From Taxawa tesnikishii (nom. ined.) (lineage: Eukaryota > Ascomycota > Dothideomycetes > Dothideales), in the NCBI GenBank assembly GCA_030247885.1, contig JAPDRO010000001.1, forward strand, positions 1,426,001-1,490,000: a DNA stretch of 64,000 nucleotides, read 5' to 3'. Position 1 is the first letter of the stretch. Every line of letters starts with the position of its first letter. The position numbers and the translations under genes were made by a program. Below are positions 1 through 10,838 of this stretch, piece after piece. A model generated the notes under the pieces. That model searched no databases, was not told the DNA's origin, and saw nothing but the letters and a program-made list of their open reading frames with translations.

Positions 1-488
1 TCACGAACTTGCGGGTCTCTACTGCCTTCGCTGGCGTTCCCTTGCGCAACTATAGGTTTCATGAGCGCACATCCGCGCCTGCAGTGTTCCGGCACCCACC
101 TGGCTAAGTTGCTTTCGGAAGGAGGTATTAACACGACTGTGTGCCATCCACAAGTGCGCTTCTACATCTTGTGCGCGAGCGTAGAGGAAGTCGGCAAACG
201 CGACCTTCTCACAGGCTACACGGTATCTTGAAACCAGTGAGCATGCTTGGTGTATGTTCTGCATTCCCGATGCATAGCTTACTCGTCCAACAGCTGAGCG
301 GTTTGTTCCAGAGGCGCGCCCGGATCGGTAATCTTCGCATTGAGCCGTGTTTCAACGGCTTGCGCATTTCTAACCGCAGTCAGTCGCAGAGCGCGAACCT
401 GAAAAGCGCATCGGTACGCACTGCTCGGCCTCCTTCGGGCTGATTTCCATAATTGTTTGTACTCTGTCTCTTGCTCTGCATAGAGCTT
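1..488 (-). CDS. Est1/SMG7-like telomerase/NMD-type protein, N-terminal part (partial)
   Basis: Partial gene that leaves the left edge. Three coding blocks on the minus strand read as one helical protein: about 488-279 (motifs KLYAEQETEYKQLW, ALRLTAVRNAQAVETRL), about 264-100 (FADFLYARAQDVEAHLW, then VNTSFRKQLSQ) and 40-1 (AKAVETRKF). The last two are joined by a clean 59-bp intron (GTGGGT at 99, acceptor at 41). The pattern FADF..A..DVE..LW..H..VN..FRK, followed by VE.RK, resembles the N-terminal region of fungal Est1/SMG7-type proteins, which act in telomerase recruitment or nonsense-mediated decay; that is recall, not a search. The join between the first two blocks shifts frame and is not explained by a normal intron, so it may be another lost base. 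The true start is unclear. A candidate first exon begins with ATG at 736 and could splice at CGC|GTGCGA to the acceptor at 489. Confidence 0.45.
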
Positions 489-1101
489 CTGTCTCCCCGG
501 ATGTGACCCCACGGTCAACCTCACGGTCAGACGTATGTATAGTATCCGGGGATCGTGGAGGTTCGCACGCGGTCCATGAAGGGCGGCAGTCGAGGAGGGA
601 CTGTGGTCGCAACAACAAGTCTACACTTGCTGTGTGCTGTGATCTTAAAGGCGCGCCGTTGCTGCGCGGTGTCGGGTTCTAAAAGCGTGATTTGTTCTTG
701 GGCGGGCAAGCCAGAAGATGTGAAGTCAACGCTCATCGCGGCTTCTCCGCTCCCGGTTCCCGTGCTTTTTGGTTTGTAGGTCTCTCACCTACATGTAACA
801 AACATCATTACATGCATGCCAACCACAAGAGGCGGTGAACAGAGTACTGGGCATAAACAGGAGATGCACCCAGGTTCTAGAAAGACCTCTCCACGATCAC
901 ACCAGAAGTTTCTACAAATGGCGAGTACACGTGCCGGATACTAGGCTAACAGCTCTTCCCCAATTCTGTCCCATTGCCGTTCGCCGCGAGGTGGTCGTTC
1001 AGCTTCAGAGCTCACGCATATCACCGAGGGTTGGTTGAAGAAACCTGGAAGCGCAGGTTGAGGTCACAGCTCAGAGTAAATATCCCTTTCCAACCGCAGT
1101 C
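489..1101. other. Intergenic region / possible 5' exon of the Est1-like gene
   Basis: Holds the divergent upstream regions of the minus-strand Est1-like gene and the plus-strand zinc-finger gene. A possible first coding exon of the former lies at about 736-568 (minus). Otherwise I see no gene here. Confidence 0.3.
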
Positions 1102-1875
1102 ATGGTCAAGCGCTCATGGCAAGACTCTGCTTCATCTGTCGACGAAGACTACGCCGTCAACATATCATCGAACACTCCCGAAGACGATATTCTCGCACCC
1201 AGGGAACCTAGAGAAAGGTCCAACCAAGCTGAAAAATACGCTCATCTGGACACATTGACGACCCCAGCAAAGGAAATCATGCGATGCGATTTGCCACCCC
1301 ATAAACCACTTTCCTTCCAGTCATTCGATGACTATGAAATCCATTACCGCCAGACGCATACCAATCGATGCCATGAGTGCGGTAGGAACTTGCCTACAGA
1401 ACACTTCTTATCTCTTCACATCGCGGAAAACCACGATCCCATCACTGCTGCAAAGCGAGAAAAGGGAATGAAAACCTATAGCTGCTTTGTTGAAGGTTGT
1501 GACAAGGTGTGCATTGATTCTCGAAAGCGCCGTATGCATCTTGTCGACAAGCACATGTTTCCGAGCAATTACGATTTCTTCGTCGTGAACGATGGGATGG
1601 ATAACCGGAACTCGATGCTAAGGTTAGAGCCAGGCTATCGGCGGCGTAGCTCAGCCGCTTCTCGGGCTGCTCTAGTCCGCAGGCGGAGCAGCAACCAGGA
1701 ACGCCTCGAGGCGACAAAGGCTGTGGCTGGTTTGGAGGAAGTCCGCGGCGACCCTAGCAAAGACTCTGATCCAGTAATGGATGACGTTACGGCAGCCATG
1801 TCTTCACTCAAATTTGTACCGAACAGTGTGCGGTTTGGTCGCAGGAACAGGCGAGGAGGTCTAGCTGCAAGCTGA
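1102..1875 (+). CDS. C2H2 zinc-finger protein (ZNF511-like)
   Basis: Intronless frame of 257 residues. Around residues 92-112 a C2H2 finger reads CHECGR...HIAENH, and around residues 127-151 a second reads CFVEGCDKVC...HLVDKH. They are preceded by a Cys and His pair (MRCDLPPH, YEIHYRQTH) that may complete a third, degenerate finger. This arrangement of closely spaced fingers in a protein of about 250 residues matches the ZNF511 family, whose molecular role is poorly defined. The C-terminal third is basic and Ser/Arg-rich (RRRSSAASR, RRRSSNQ) and looks disordered. The ATG at 1102 is the first in frame and falls just ahead of the acidic N-terminus. The gene converges on the uS9m gene, with about 180 bp between the stop codons. 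Confidence 0.7.
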   Translation: MVKRSWQDSASSVDEDYAVNISSNTPEDDILAPREPRERSNQAEKYAHLDTLTTPAKEIMRCDLPPHKPLSFQSFDDYEIHYRQTHTNRCHECGRNLPTEHFLSLHIAENHDPITAAKREKGMKTYSCFVEGCDKVCIDSRKRRMHLVDKHMFPSNYDFFVVNDGMDNRNSMLRLEPGYRRRSSAASRAALVRRRSSNQERLEATKAVAGLEEVRGDPSKDSDPVMDDVTAAMSSLKFVPNSVRFGRRNRRGGLAAS

Positions 1876-2056
1876 CACCATTAAGGTAGTCAATAGCAAC
1901 ATTCGCATATCAGATGAAGCAGTCATCAGAATACCTTTTGTCGGAGATATCTTAAATGGAGAGCGCGTATATGTAGATACATGCCTAGACACAGGCCGAC
2001 GCTAATCGCAATGCGTGAGTCTCCAGGATGCAAAGTGTAGTGTACAAAGTAAGGTC

Positions 2057-3076
2057 TCAACGCTTGACCCAGGCAGGCATCTTGCGTGCCTTGAGCTTTC
2101 CGGGCTTCTTTCTTTCCACACTACGAGGATCCCTCGTCACACAGCCAGCTACAATGTGTTAGCTGGACAGCCATAACAAGTGCCATAGTAAAATCGGATC
2201 CAAGAACTCACCTCTCCTCAAAGCGGGCTTGAGGTCTGGCTCGTGCACCATTAGAGCCTTCGACACAGCTAGTGTGATGGCATCCGCTTGTCCAGTACTT
2301 CCTCCACCCTGCACCTTAACCCACACATTGTACTTGTCAATCCTGTCGGTGGATTTGAGTGCCCAGATAGCACTCTCTCTGTCATGTACCCTGCCAAATA
2401 CCTGCGTCAAGCTTTTTCCGTTGACCAGAACCTCTCCTTCACCCTCCACGAGGTAGGCCACTGCGTGACTCGACTTTCTCCTACCAACTCCCCTTGCTCT
2501 TCCGTACTCATCGACGTACCCCGGCTTGGGCACGTTCAAGAAGGGCTGAATGTCTCGCTTGTATTTCTCCAACGCGCCCTGCACCTCCTGTGGCATCAAA
2601 CCGGGGTGGATGTAGTTCAGCCGTTGTAACACCTTGACAATCTTCTTATATCTAGCTGCCTTGACCGGTTCTCCCGTCTGTGTCTTGTACTGCGCGAGCG
2701 TCCTCCATGCTATCCTTGGCGCGTGTCCGGGAGGAAGGACCGGGAGAGTCTGGTATTTGCGGAGCAGTGCTTCCAATGCAAGCAGGTCGTCAGTGAAACT
2801 TGGCATGCCGGTAAAGTAGGAGGGTGATGCTGGGACTATTCGGAGGCGGGGCAATATCCGTCTGTAGTTCGTAGAGGAGTCGCCAAAGAGATCATCGGAC
2901 TGGTCAGCGTTCTGATCATCGAACCTGATCGGAGGTGCCGCTCGTATCTCATCGCCGGACTGCTGAGCTGGTGTTGCGAGAAATCGTCGAGCCTGATACG
3001 CTGGCTGCTTTCTTCCCTGCGTGCGAAAGGCTGCAACAGCTTGCCGGAAGCAAGAGCGCATTGCCCTTGTCTCCAT
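2057..3076 (-). CDS. MRPS9: Mitochondrial small-subunit ribosomal protein uS9m (MRPS9)
   Basis: Component of the mitochondrial 37S ribosomal subunit. There are two exons: 3076-2212 and 2148-2057, with a 63-bp intron (GTGAGT donor, TTGTAG acceptor). The S9 domain fills the C-terminal 130 residues: [14 protein letters not shown], then [10 protein letters not shown] and [18 protein letters not shown]. The last exon restores the invariant tail, reading [20 protein letters not shown] and ending in KR, typical of S9 proteins. The N-terminus ([10 protein letters not shown]...RRFLATP) is Arg-rich and amphipathic, as expected of a mitochondrial presequence. I prefer the ATG at 3076; an in-frame ATG at 3118 would add 14 residues. 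The gene is transcribed away from eEF1B-gamma across an upstream region of about 280 bp. Confidence 0.9.
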
Positions 3077-3357
3077 GTCGTGCTTGGGATGGAATCCTGC
3101 TGTGGAGTGCTTCCTCAATGGCCTTCACCCCGTGCATGCAGCACCAGAAAACCGAAGCAGGGCGTACCGGATGTTTTGAAAGCGACGTTCGGCTAAGTCC
3201 GTCGACCGAAAAATGACCCTTGGGCGCCAGGCGATGAAAAATGCATCCCACTTAATTCCCCTCTCCCATCACTCTTCGTTCTCCCCGCCACTTTTTTGTA
3301 TCTGCTTCAGGACTGTCGTATACCCCAACTCAGAGCAGTCGCGTTCATCAAGCAGTC
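3077..3357. promoter_or_regulatory. Shared upstream region of uS9m and eEF1B-gamma
   Basis: About 280 bp separates two divergently transcribed translation genes. On the eEF1B-gamma side there is a strongly pyrimidine-rich tract at about 3255-3300 (runs of CCCCTCTCCC and TTCTCCCCGCC). Such tracts are common just upstream of highly expressed fungal genes. I see no TATA box. Confidence 0.4.
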
Positions 3358-4979
3358 ATGTCGTTCGGAAAGCTCTACACCTACCCGGTATGGTAGCACC
3401 TCTATGCCTGTCACAGCAGGCGCGCCTGTCTCACAGAATCTCAACTAACCACACTCAGGGCAACCCTCGCTCGACCGCCATCCGTGCTGTCGCCAAGGCG
3501 AACAAACTCGACCTCGAGATTGTGCACACCGAGCCAGCCAAGGGTGTCTCCACTGAGTACCTGAAGCTCAACAAGCTCGGCAAGGTCCCCACCTTCGAGG
3601 GCGCTGATGGTTACATCCTCTCTGAGTGCATTGCCATTGCCATCTACCGTACGTCTCTTGCGAATCTCTGCTGCTTCTGTGTCCCCCTTGCAAGGATGAA
3701 AGATCATTTCAAAACAGTTATCCCTGTCTGAAGACTATTGTTGAGAAGTATTCACACTCTGACCGCTATTTCACGAAACATTTTTATTGCAAACAAAACA
3801 AGCGTTCCTTGAGCAATTGCTTACCAAGTTCATACAGTGACCTCCCAGAACGAAAAGACTACTCTCCTGGGCAAGACCAAGCAGGACTACGCCTCTATCC
3901 TCCGTTGGATGTCCTTCGCCAACTCTGAGGTCCTCCCAGCCCTTGGTGGCTGGTTCCGTCCTCTGATTGGCCGTGACCCATTTAACAAGAAGAACGTTGA
4001 CGACAGCCAGAAGGCCACCGAGAAGGCTATCAAGACCTTGGAGGACCACCTTCTCGTCAACACCTACCTTGTCGGCGAGCGCCTCACCCTTGCCGATCTC
4101 TTCTCTGTTGGCATCATTTCTCGCGGCTTCCAGTTCTTCTTCGACAAGGAGTGGCGCAAGGAGCACCCCAACGTGACCAGGTGGTACGAGACCGTCTACA
4201 ACCAGCCAATCTACTCTGAGGTTGCCGACAAGTTCGAATTCATCGAGAAGGCCATCCCCAACCAGCCACCAAAGCAAGAGAAGAAGAAGGAGGAGAAGCC
4301 TAAGCAGGAGAAGAAGAAGGAGGAGAAGCCAAAGGCCGCTGCTGAGGAGGAGGAGGACGAGCCAGCACCAGCACCAAAGGCAAAGCACCCTCTGGAGTCT
4401 CTGCCCCGTGCAACCTTCGTTCTTGACGACTGGAAGCGCAAGTACTCCAACGAGGAGACTCGTGAGGTCGCCCTCCCATGGTTCTGGGAGAACTGCAACT
4501 TCGAAGAGTACTCTATCTGGAGGGTGGACTACAAGTACAACGACGAGCTGACCATGACCTTCATGACCAGCAACCTGATCGGTGAGGACCACTGTTTGTT
4601 TGTTTGTTTTTGCGGACATGACTAACGTTTCACCTAGGTGGTTTCTTCGCCCGTCTCGAGGCCAGCCGCAAGTACATCTTCGGTGCCGCCTCCGTTTACG
4701 GTGTCACCAACGACTCCATTGTCCGTGGTGCCTTCGTCGTCCGTGGCCACGAGGCCCTCCCAGCCTTCGACGTGGCTCCAGATTATGAAAGTTATGAGTT
4801 CGTTAAGCTCGACCCAACGAAGGAGGAGGACAAGGAGTTCGTGAATGATATGTGGGCGTGGGACAAGCCGATCAAGAACGATGAGGGTAAAGAGTATGAG
4901 TGGGCTGACGGAAAGGTTCGTTTTCCTTTCGTTTTGACTCAAAACCTTTACACTAACATGACCTTAGGTCTTCAAATAA
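3358..4979 (+). CDS. TEF3/CAM1-type: Translation elongation factor eEF1B gamma subunit
   Basis: Gamma subunit of the eEF1B nucleotide-exchange complex, which anchors the catalytic subunit during elongation. Five exons: 3358-3387, 3459-3648, 3838-4581, 4638-4915 and 4968-4979, giving 417 residues; the last exon codes only VFK. Order of domains: GST N-terminal fold (MSFGKLYTYP...GKVPTFEG), GST C-terminal fold (LGKTKQDYASILRWMSF), a Lys/Glu-rich linker with the unit KQEKKKEEKP twice (about 4270-4330), and the conserved EF1G domain (HPLESLPRATFVLDDWKRKY, PWFWENCNFEEYSIW, LIGGFFARLEASRKY). Intron 2 (189 bp) is longer than the rest. The protein is intact. A long antisense frame over exon 3 reflects strong codon bias and is not a gene. 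Confidence 0.95.
4268..4331 (+). repeat. Tandem 30-bp coding repeat in the eEF1B-gamma linker
   Basis: Two near-identical 30-bp units encode KQEKKKEEKP back to back, between the GST and EF1G domains. The charged linker is known to vary in length among fungi. Confidence 0.7.
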
Positions 4980-6015
4980 GCGGAGACCGCTTGAGGAAGG
5001 CTGAAGTTGGTTCCGTACGATGTGTTCATTCGGTTGAAGGAACAATGGATCCTGTCACGCTTTATGAGCTGCATTTGGTTCGTTATACACAAACGAGACA
5101 TGCTAGACGAATAAAAAAGTTCCGAATACCCCAATAATTGCCTGTCTGATGATTTCGTTTCCTGTGATGACGTGTGTGCTTTTCCTGGCTTTTTTCGCTT
5201 GAGGGCAGTCCTGAGGTTGTATTGGGCTGGAACCTGTATGAGATTCACCATAAAACCTAACTTCAGCCCTACACGACACCCCACAGTTCTTTATATAGTA
5301 AAGTTCTGGAACCTACGTCTTTCTGCCCTATCCCTCACCAGCGAAGCTCAGACGAGCACGAACAATTCATTCTACGCACGTTGACTACCGATCATGGATG
5401 TTTGAGGACAACAACGCAAGAAACGAAGAACAACGGACACTCACCCTATACGCAACATCCGCATAGGCTCAATCTGGGCACGAGACCGAGCCAGGGGTGG
5501 TCATAGCTTTGTTCGAGGGCGTGCAAGAGGCGCTTCCCTTGCTCAAATGTTTGCAGGAGCCCAGCTAGCCCTGGCGAAAGGCTGGGCTCTTCCAACGTTC
5601 AACAAACTTAAGAAATCTCACGTTTGTGCGCTTTGATTGCCTGGGATCGATTTCTGCGCCGCGAAAGTACGAGTATCGAACCCTTCTTTTCCCACACTTG
5701 GATCCGCCTGAAACAAGCTCGGAAGCCTGCATCTGCACCCATCCGGTATCTATAGGTCGATCGGCGCTTGCTTCGAGGCATACCACGGGTTCCTTCCTAC
5801 TTTCTGGGCATTGAGGCAGGACGAAGCGCTGGGACACAAAGAGGAAACGGAAGGGCAAGGTCACGAGCCGGTTGTGAGAGGAAAACACTCCAGAGCCGTC
5901 CGAGGAAAGGGATCGAAAGCAGGGAAGAGGAGGTGTTTGTCGTGTGAGAAGCTTGGCCGCACGCCTGTTCCAGGTCGGGTGTCGTTTGCACGCTACCCTG
6001 TTCGACTGCGGCTTC
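4980..6015. other. Intergenic, no gene seen
   Basis: The 3' flank of eEF1B-gamma and the upstream region of PDE1. Open frames on both strands are short and carry no recognisable motif. Confidence 0.5.
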
Positions 6016-7860
6016 ATGAAAGACACTGATGGAAAATCGCTCCCGGACAGGCAGGGCAGGAGAGATGCGGCTATCCAGGTGATTTGCTTAGTATGTCTTC
6101 TCGATGACCTCAATGGCTCAGTCTTTAGCTTCTGCTTCTGAGGGAGGCGATGGATTGCATGGACGCAGTAACACGCTGTAGCTCAACGAATGCGCGCCTG
6201 TCTAGTAAGCTACCGGTAATCACGTACTAACATCCGCTTAGGGGTCTGGAGGTGGTCCAAGCGAAGACAATGTCACAGGTCTTCTTGTGCGGTCCAAATC
6301 GACGCACTGGGGCAAGGGCTCTTTGCTTGCAGTTGACGCTGGATCACATCTTGCAGCCATTACGCGAATCCTTCAAACAGATCTACCACTTGTTACACCG
6401 GAGCCCACACAGCCAGAGCCAACGAACTCTCAGTACGCTGGTGCGGATTCATCACCTTATTCGTCACCGGCTCCCGTCGAGGTTCCACCTCCACCCGAAC
6501 CTACGATTCTGGAGTCTGGTCCTTTCGCCGGTCTTCCACTTCCGTATAAGTCAGCGCGTGCGAATGCAGCCCATGTGGTCCACTCGCAAGTGTCTGCCTA
6601 TCTGATCACCCATCCGCATCTGGATCACCTATCCGGATTCGCCATCAACACCGCGTGCTTCCATGCAACATCACGGCCGAAAAACTCGCGGCTCTGCCAT
6701 TTACAGTAGATGCGATTAAAAGGCACATCTTCAACGACATCATCTGGCCCAATCTCACCGATGAAGAAGGCGGGGTAGGATTCGTCACTTTTCAGCGCCT
6801 TAAGGAAGGTGGCGATGTGATGGTCGGAGAAGGGGAAGGAAGAGGTTACATCGAGGTGTGCGAGGGTCTGGGTGTGAAAGGCTTCAAGGTCAGTCACGGC
6901 AACTGCATGAAGAATCCATCCACGCCTGTTCAACGCGGCAGTATCAGCGGCGTATCAGAGTATGGAGGAGCATATCGTGGCAGCGTTAGTCGCGGCAGTC
7001 GTCAAGACGCACGTTCTATGTCGCTATCGCATCTCATGATGCCGGACACGCCAGGTCACGGCTACGTGTCTACTCCTATGGCACAGTCGCCGCAGCAATA
7101 CGCTCCCGGTGATATGGGACAGCAAACCACCGTGGTCGACAGCACAGCATACTTTATCCGCGACTATGCCACTGCAAGAGAGTTGCTCATATTCGGTGAT
7201 GTCGAGCCAGACAGCGTGTCCCATGCGCCCCAACTATCACATGTTTGGGCCGAAGCTGCACTTAAGATCGCCGCCGGCGTCCTGACAGGCATCTTCATCG
7301 AGTGTTCGTACGATGACAGTCAGGGAGACGCCGTTCTATTCGGTCACATGGCGCCACGCCATCTGGTTGTTGAGATGCAGGTTCTCGCCAACATGGTCAA
7401 AGACGAGAAAGCATCACGCGCTGCAGAGAGGGCTCAGAGAAAGCGCAAACGAGCTGGCAATGGGATGAGCGTGTCCGAAGGAGACGATCGCAAACGTAGC
7501 CGCAGCCAGGCGAGCAGGCCTGTCACAATACACAACCGGCGCCTCAGCATACCCGACGAGGCTATCTCGAACACGCCGGACAGTCAGTCATCGGCGCACG
7601 CTGCAAGCAAAATGCCAGCCTCGGCTCTAACGTCACCGAAGACCGTGAGCCATCCGCCCGAGGTATCGTGGCCGGATCCTCCGCTCAAAGGGCTCAGAGT
7701 TGTGATCATCCACGTCAAGGATACCTTGAAGGACGGTCCTCCGGTCGGCGAAAGGATTTTGGAGCAACTGAACGAACATGCGAGGGCTTTTGCCGAGAGG
7801 CAGGAGGAGTTGGGGTGCGAGTTTGTTGTCAGCGAGTCGAGCAAGGATTATTGGTTTTGA
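6016..7860 (+). CDS. PDE1: Low-affinity (class II) 3',5'-cyclic-nucleotide phosphodiesterase
   Basis: Hydrolyses cAMP and so dampens PKA signalling. Exon 1 is 6016-6090 (ends AAIQVICL) and splices over a 151-bp intron to GSGGGPSEDNVTGLLVRS, the conserved start of the class II fold. Metal-binding motif HPHLDHLSG lies near 6607-6635. Downstream blocks AALPFTVDAIKRHIFND, IIWPNLTDEEGG, SHVWAEAALKIAAGVLTGIF and RHLVVEMQVLANM fit the family. A basic, low-complexity insert (about 7430-7650) separates the last block from the C-terminal RVVIIHVKDTL. The frame breaks inside the A5 run at 6680-6684: upstream reads TSRPK, downstream KLAALPF, and a sixth A would give an unbroken SRPKKLAALP. I judge this an under-called homopolymer rather than a real mutation, because conserved sequence lies on both sides. 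Confidence 0.85.
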
Positions 7861-9154
7861 AGACTTTGCGTCTTTATGGATCTGCAGCATGGATGGTAAC
7901 GAGCAACGGGATGCATGCGCAGGCGTCCGGAATTTGTGTTTCTAAGGGAGGGAGGGAGGGTTCAAGAGCCTGGTGTTTATGTGGATTTTTGTTGCTGGTA
8001 GGCCTCGCGTGCTGCGTTTTGAGACAACTATATGAAACAGGGAATCCCATGAAATTGGGTGTCCGAATTCTTAGTAAACTCCTTCTCGAATAGACACCTC
8101 TGTTAATGATAACCGGTTGCTCGTGTTCCCAGAATCATACGTTCCGCATGCATGTACTCTTCTAGGATGATAGTAGAAGGATCAGCGAAGAAGCGGACTT
8201 GGTCGGGCGTGGTGGGCTCCTCGGTCCGGGTCCGTCGAGTCTTGAATCGCGCGCGCGATTCCTCGCTGTGATGTCAAACTCCAATACGTAGACAGACGAG
8301 GACAAACCACCCTGCTCCCCTACTCCCCTACTCCCCTACCCATGCTTGCGGATCCCTCATCCGAAACTCTTAGACGTACGGGGAACAGCTTCCATCCACA
8401 CAGACACCTCCTTACCTTGTTGGTCGAACAGACACAGACACGGCACCGCGCTCGCTGTCATAGGCTGCTGATAGGCTTGTCCGCCGTACTGGCCGCATCC
8501 GTGCCATTGCAGGAACGCCACTATCACCATTGGCCGGCCTTCAAGCCTTCCCGGATCCCGGACTCTTATTGTTGCGGTGTGAGGCCCAAGGATTGAACTG
8601 ACAGGTCGTCATCGGGGAACTGCATTCCACTCGGTTCGCCGGAAGCCGCTCTATCAAGGAAACCTACCGACACGGCGGTGCGACGAGCCCTCATCATGGA
8701 GGTGAGCCATTTAACCCTTTTTTTGCATGAGTAAGGCCGGTCGAGGGAGGTGCACGGTGTGTTGCTTGGGCCGTGAGGACGCGACTGCCTCTTGCTGTGC
8801 GAGGGTAAGCAATAATGCTTTGTTTCTTCGCTCTTGTAGTAAAGCTTCCTGCAAGTCCTGCAGGTAGCAACAGCAGCTTTCTGTCGGCACATTGTCCTGT
8901 CTAAAATCGAACCTGCGATTCCTGCTACCAGGCGTCAATTCTTCGTCTCGGAGACGCGCATATCTGTATTCTGCCGGCGGAGACAGATGTACCATAGCTC
9001 TCTACGCTCACCGCGATTGTTGTCATCTCATTGGGCGCTCGGGCTAATGTGTTGCTGTATCTTAGGACAGACGAGTATTTGCTTGGTGTCGCTCCAGATT
9101 ATTGGCGCGCCACTCGCCGACTTTTTACTTTCACTGTCAATCTAAGCCCTTACC
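7861..9154. other. Intergenic, one short minisatellite
   Basis: PDE1 3' flank and GTR2 upstream region. The only structure seen is a short CTCCCCTACT tandem repeat at 8314-8340. No frame here has a recognisable motif, and a TTCGA-like stretch near 8910 does not fold as a tRNA T-arm. Confidence 0.45.
8314..8340. repeat. CTCCCCTA tandem repeat
   Basis: About three copies of a CTCCCCTA unit in tandem, in intergenic DNA. Confidence 0.7.
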
Positions 9155-10459
9155 ATGTCTGGGCAAACCCAAAACGAAGCAGATGCTTCAATGGGGAGCG
9201 AGAGGTTGATGCGTTATTTGCAGGACCTTCACGGAGCGGAACGCCCTGAGCCTTCGGCAGAGCACAGAGCTCAACGATTCCACACAGGACGGGTGCCCAA
9301 TGGACGCAAAGGAGACAATCGGCCAAGGCTTTTGTTCATGGGCCAAAGAAGGTGAGGATTCGAAGTCTTGCGCAGTATCGAAAGGTCAATGGCTCATGTG
9401 GTCCATAGAAGCGGCAAGTCCTCGATATCAGGCGTCGTCTTCCAGAAAATGAACCCGTCGGACACGCTCTACCTGGAGACAACGACGCAGGTTGAGCAAT
9501 CGTCAATGCAGTAAGCGTCATTCACGTATTCATTCCGAGTTTTCGCCCTGGTGTGGTCGGCTAACGGCCATGCATGCAGCTCCTTCTTTGATTTCCATAT
9601 CGCAGAGCTTCCAGGCCACATTGATTTCTTCAGCCCAGATTTTGATCAGGGTAACATATTCGGCGACATAGGTGCGGTCATCTGGATCATAGATGCACAG
9701 GATCAATATTTGGATGCTCTCACGCAGCTACTGAACACCATCATATACCTTGCGCAAGAATGGCCGGAAATCAACGTCGAGGTTTTCGTACACAAGGTCG
9801 ATGGTCTATCCGAAGAATACAAGAATGACACTTTCCGGGACATCCGACAACGGATCCAAGACGAACTCTCGGATTTGGGCTATGACAATGCCCCTGTCAG
9901 CTTCTACCAGACGAGCATCTACGACCATTCAATATTCGAGGCGATCAGCAAAGTCATCCAGAAACTGGTCCCCCAATTACCGACGCTGGAAAGCTTGCTC
10001 AACAGTCTCTGCAGCAGTTGCCGTATCCAGAAAGCCTATCTCTTCGATCTCGTAAGCAAGATATACATTGCCTCCGATACAAGTCCGCAGGACAGCACCA
10101 GCTACGAGGTCTGCTCGGATTTGATTGACGTGGTCGTTGACGTCGGCGAGATCTTCAGGTGGGCCAGGCCGGATCTCAACGGGTATACGGACAGCGATAA
10201 AACGGAGTCTGGCAACCCTGAGTGCGAGAGCATTGTGACAATGGAGAAGAAGGGTCACAAGTATCTCTACCTTCGAGAAATGAACCAGTAAGCTTGTCTC
10301 GATGAGACATTCGATCACATGCTAACATTTTCTTGCAGATACCTGGCGCTTGTCTGTATCATGAGTGACGACAACCCTATGGAGAGGAAGGTGTTGGTGG
10401 ACTACAACGTGGGTATCTTTCAAGAGGCTTTGGGGAAGGTCTTTCAATGGAAGTCTTGA
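9155..10459 (+). CDS. GTR2: Rag-family GTPase Gtr2 (RagC/D-type)
   Basis: Small GTPase that pairs with Gtr1 on the vacuole and relays amino-acid status to TORC1. Four exons: 9155-9351, 9409-9510, 9580-10287 and 10339-10459, giving 375 residues with no frame problem. Exons 1-2 build the P-loop GQRRSGKSS, which is split by the first intron, followed by LYLETTTQVEQS. G3 region reads AELPGHIDFF, G4-like HKVDGLSEEY, and the Rag-specific blocks SFYQTSIYDHSIFEA and KVIQKLVPQLPTLE precede the C-terminal roadblock domain (KAYLFDLVSKIYIASD...YEVCSDLIDVVVDV). Absence of a DxPG aspartate in G3 is usual for Gtr2 (yeast has MEIPGQ). A leader of about 60 residues precedes the P-loop and is poorly conserved. 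Confidence 0.92.
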
Positions 10460-10838
10460 TGCAATACCTACACTCATTTGTGAGGGATTTTGCATCATCA
10501 ATTAGAAGTTGTATCAAGCACTGCCCGTAGAACGAATTGGTCCGAGTCCAACAGAACGTTCGCCCGAAGCTCTGTACAACGGCTCCTCGCAATGAAAGAA
10601 GATTTGCTATCCTGTTCACTCGGGGCTCATGTCTATCTGATTACCTCTTTGGGGGATCGACAGGGCCGTAGCGCGATGCCGCAGTGCATCAGCGGCTTGC
10701 TGGCCTGCAGTTCCCCACGTGCCCATCAACACGAAACCTGAAAGTAGACTTGTCCTTGACTCTTGCTCGCAGTCCCAACCGTACACTACCTCCAATCCTG
10801 CTGGTTCCAAACACAGCAGAGCACAAACTCTCCTCGCA
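10460..10838. other. Intergenic, upstream region of the Dap1-like gene
   Basis: No gene seen; the short frames here have no recognisable motif. Confidence 0.4.

Noticed and set aside
3771-4619. 282-residue Leu/Val-rich minus-strand frame over eEF1B-gamma
   Set aside because: Exact antisense of a highly biased Lys/Glu-rich coding exon; it has no domain and arises from codon bias.
6657-6705. A GT-AG intron as the explanation of the PDE1 frame change
   Set aside because: A candidate 52-bp intron would remove conserved residues and leads at once to a stop; a missing A in the A-run explains both flanks.
8891-8960. Possible minus-strand tRNA (GGTTCGATT-like stretch)
   Set aside because: The bases flanking the loop do not pair as a T-stem, and no acceptor or anticodon arm could be laid out.
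6016-10459. PDE1 and GTR2 as a nutrient-signalling cluster
   Set aside because: Only two adjacent genes with unrelated neighbours and 1.3 kb between them; nothing beyond adjacency supports a functional cluster.
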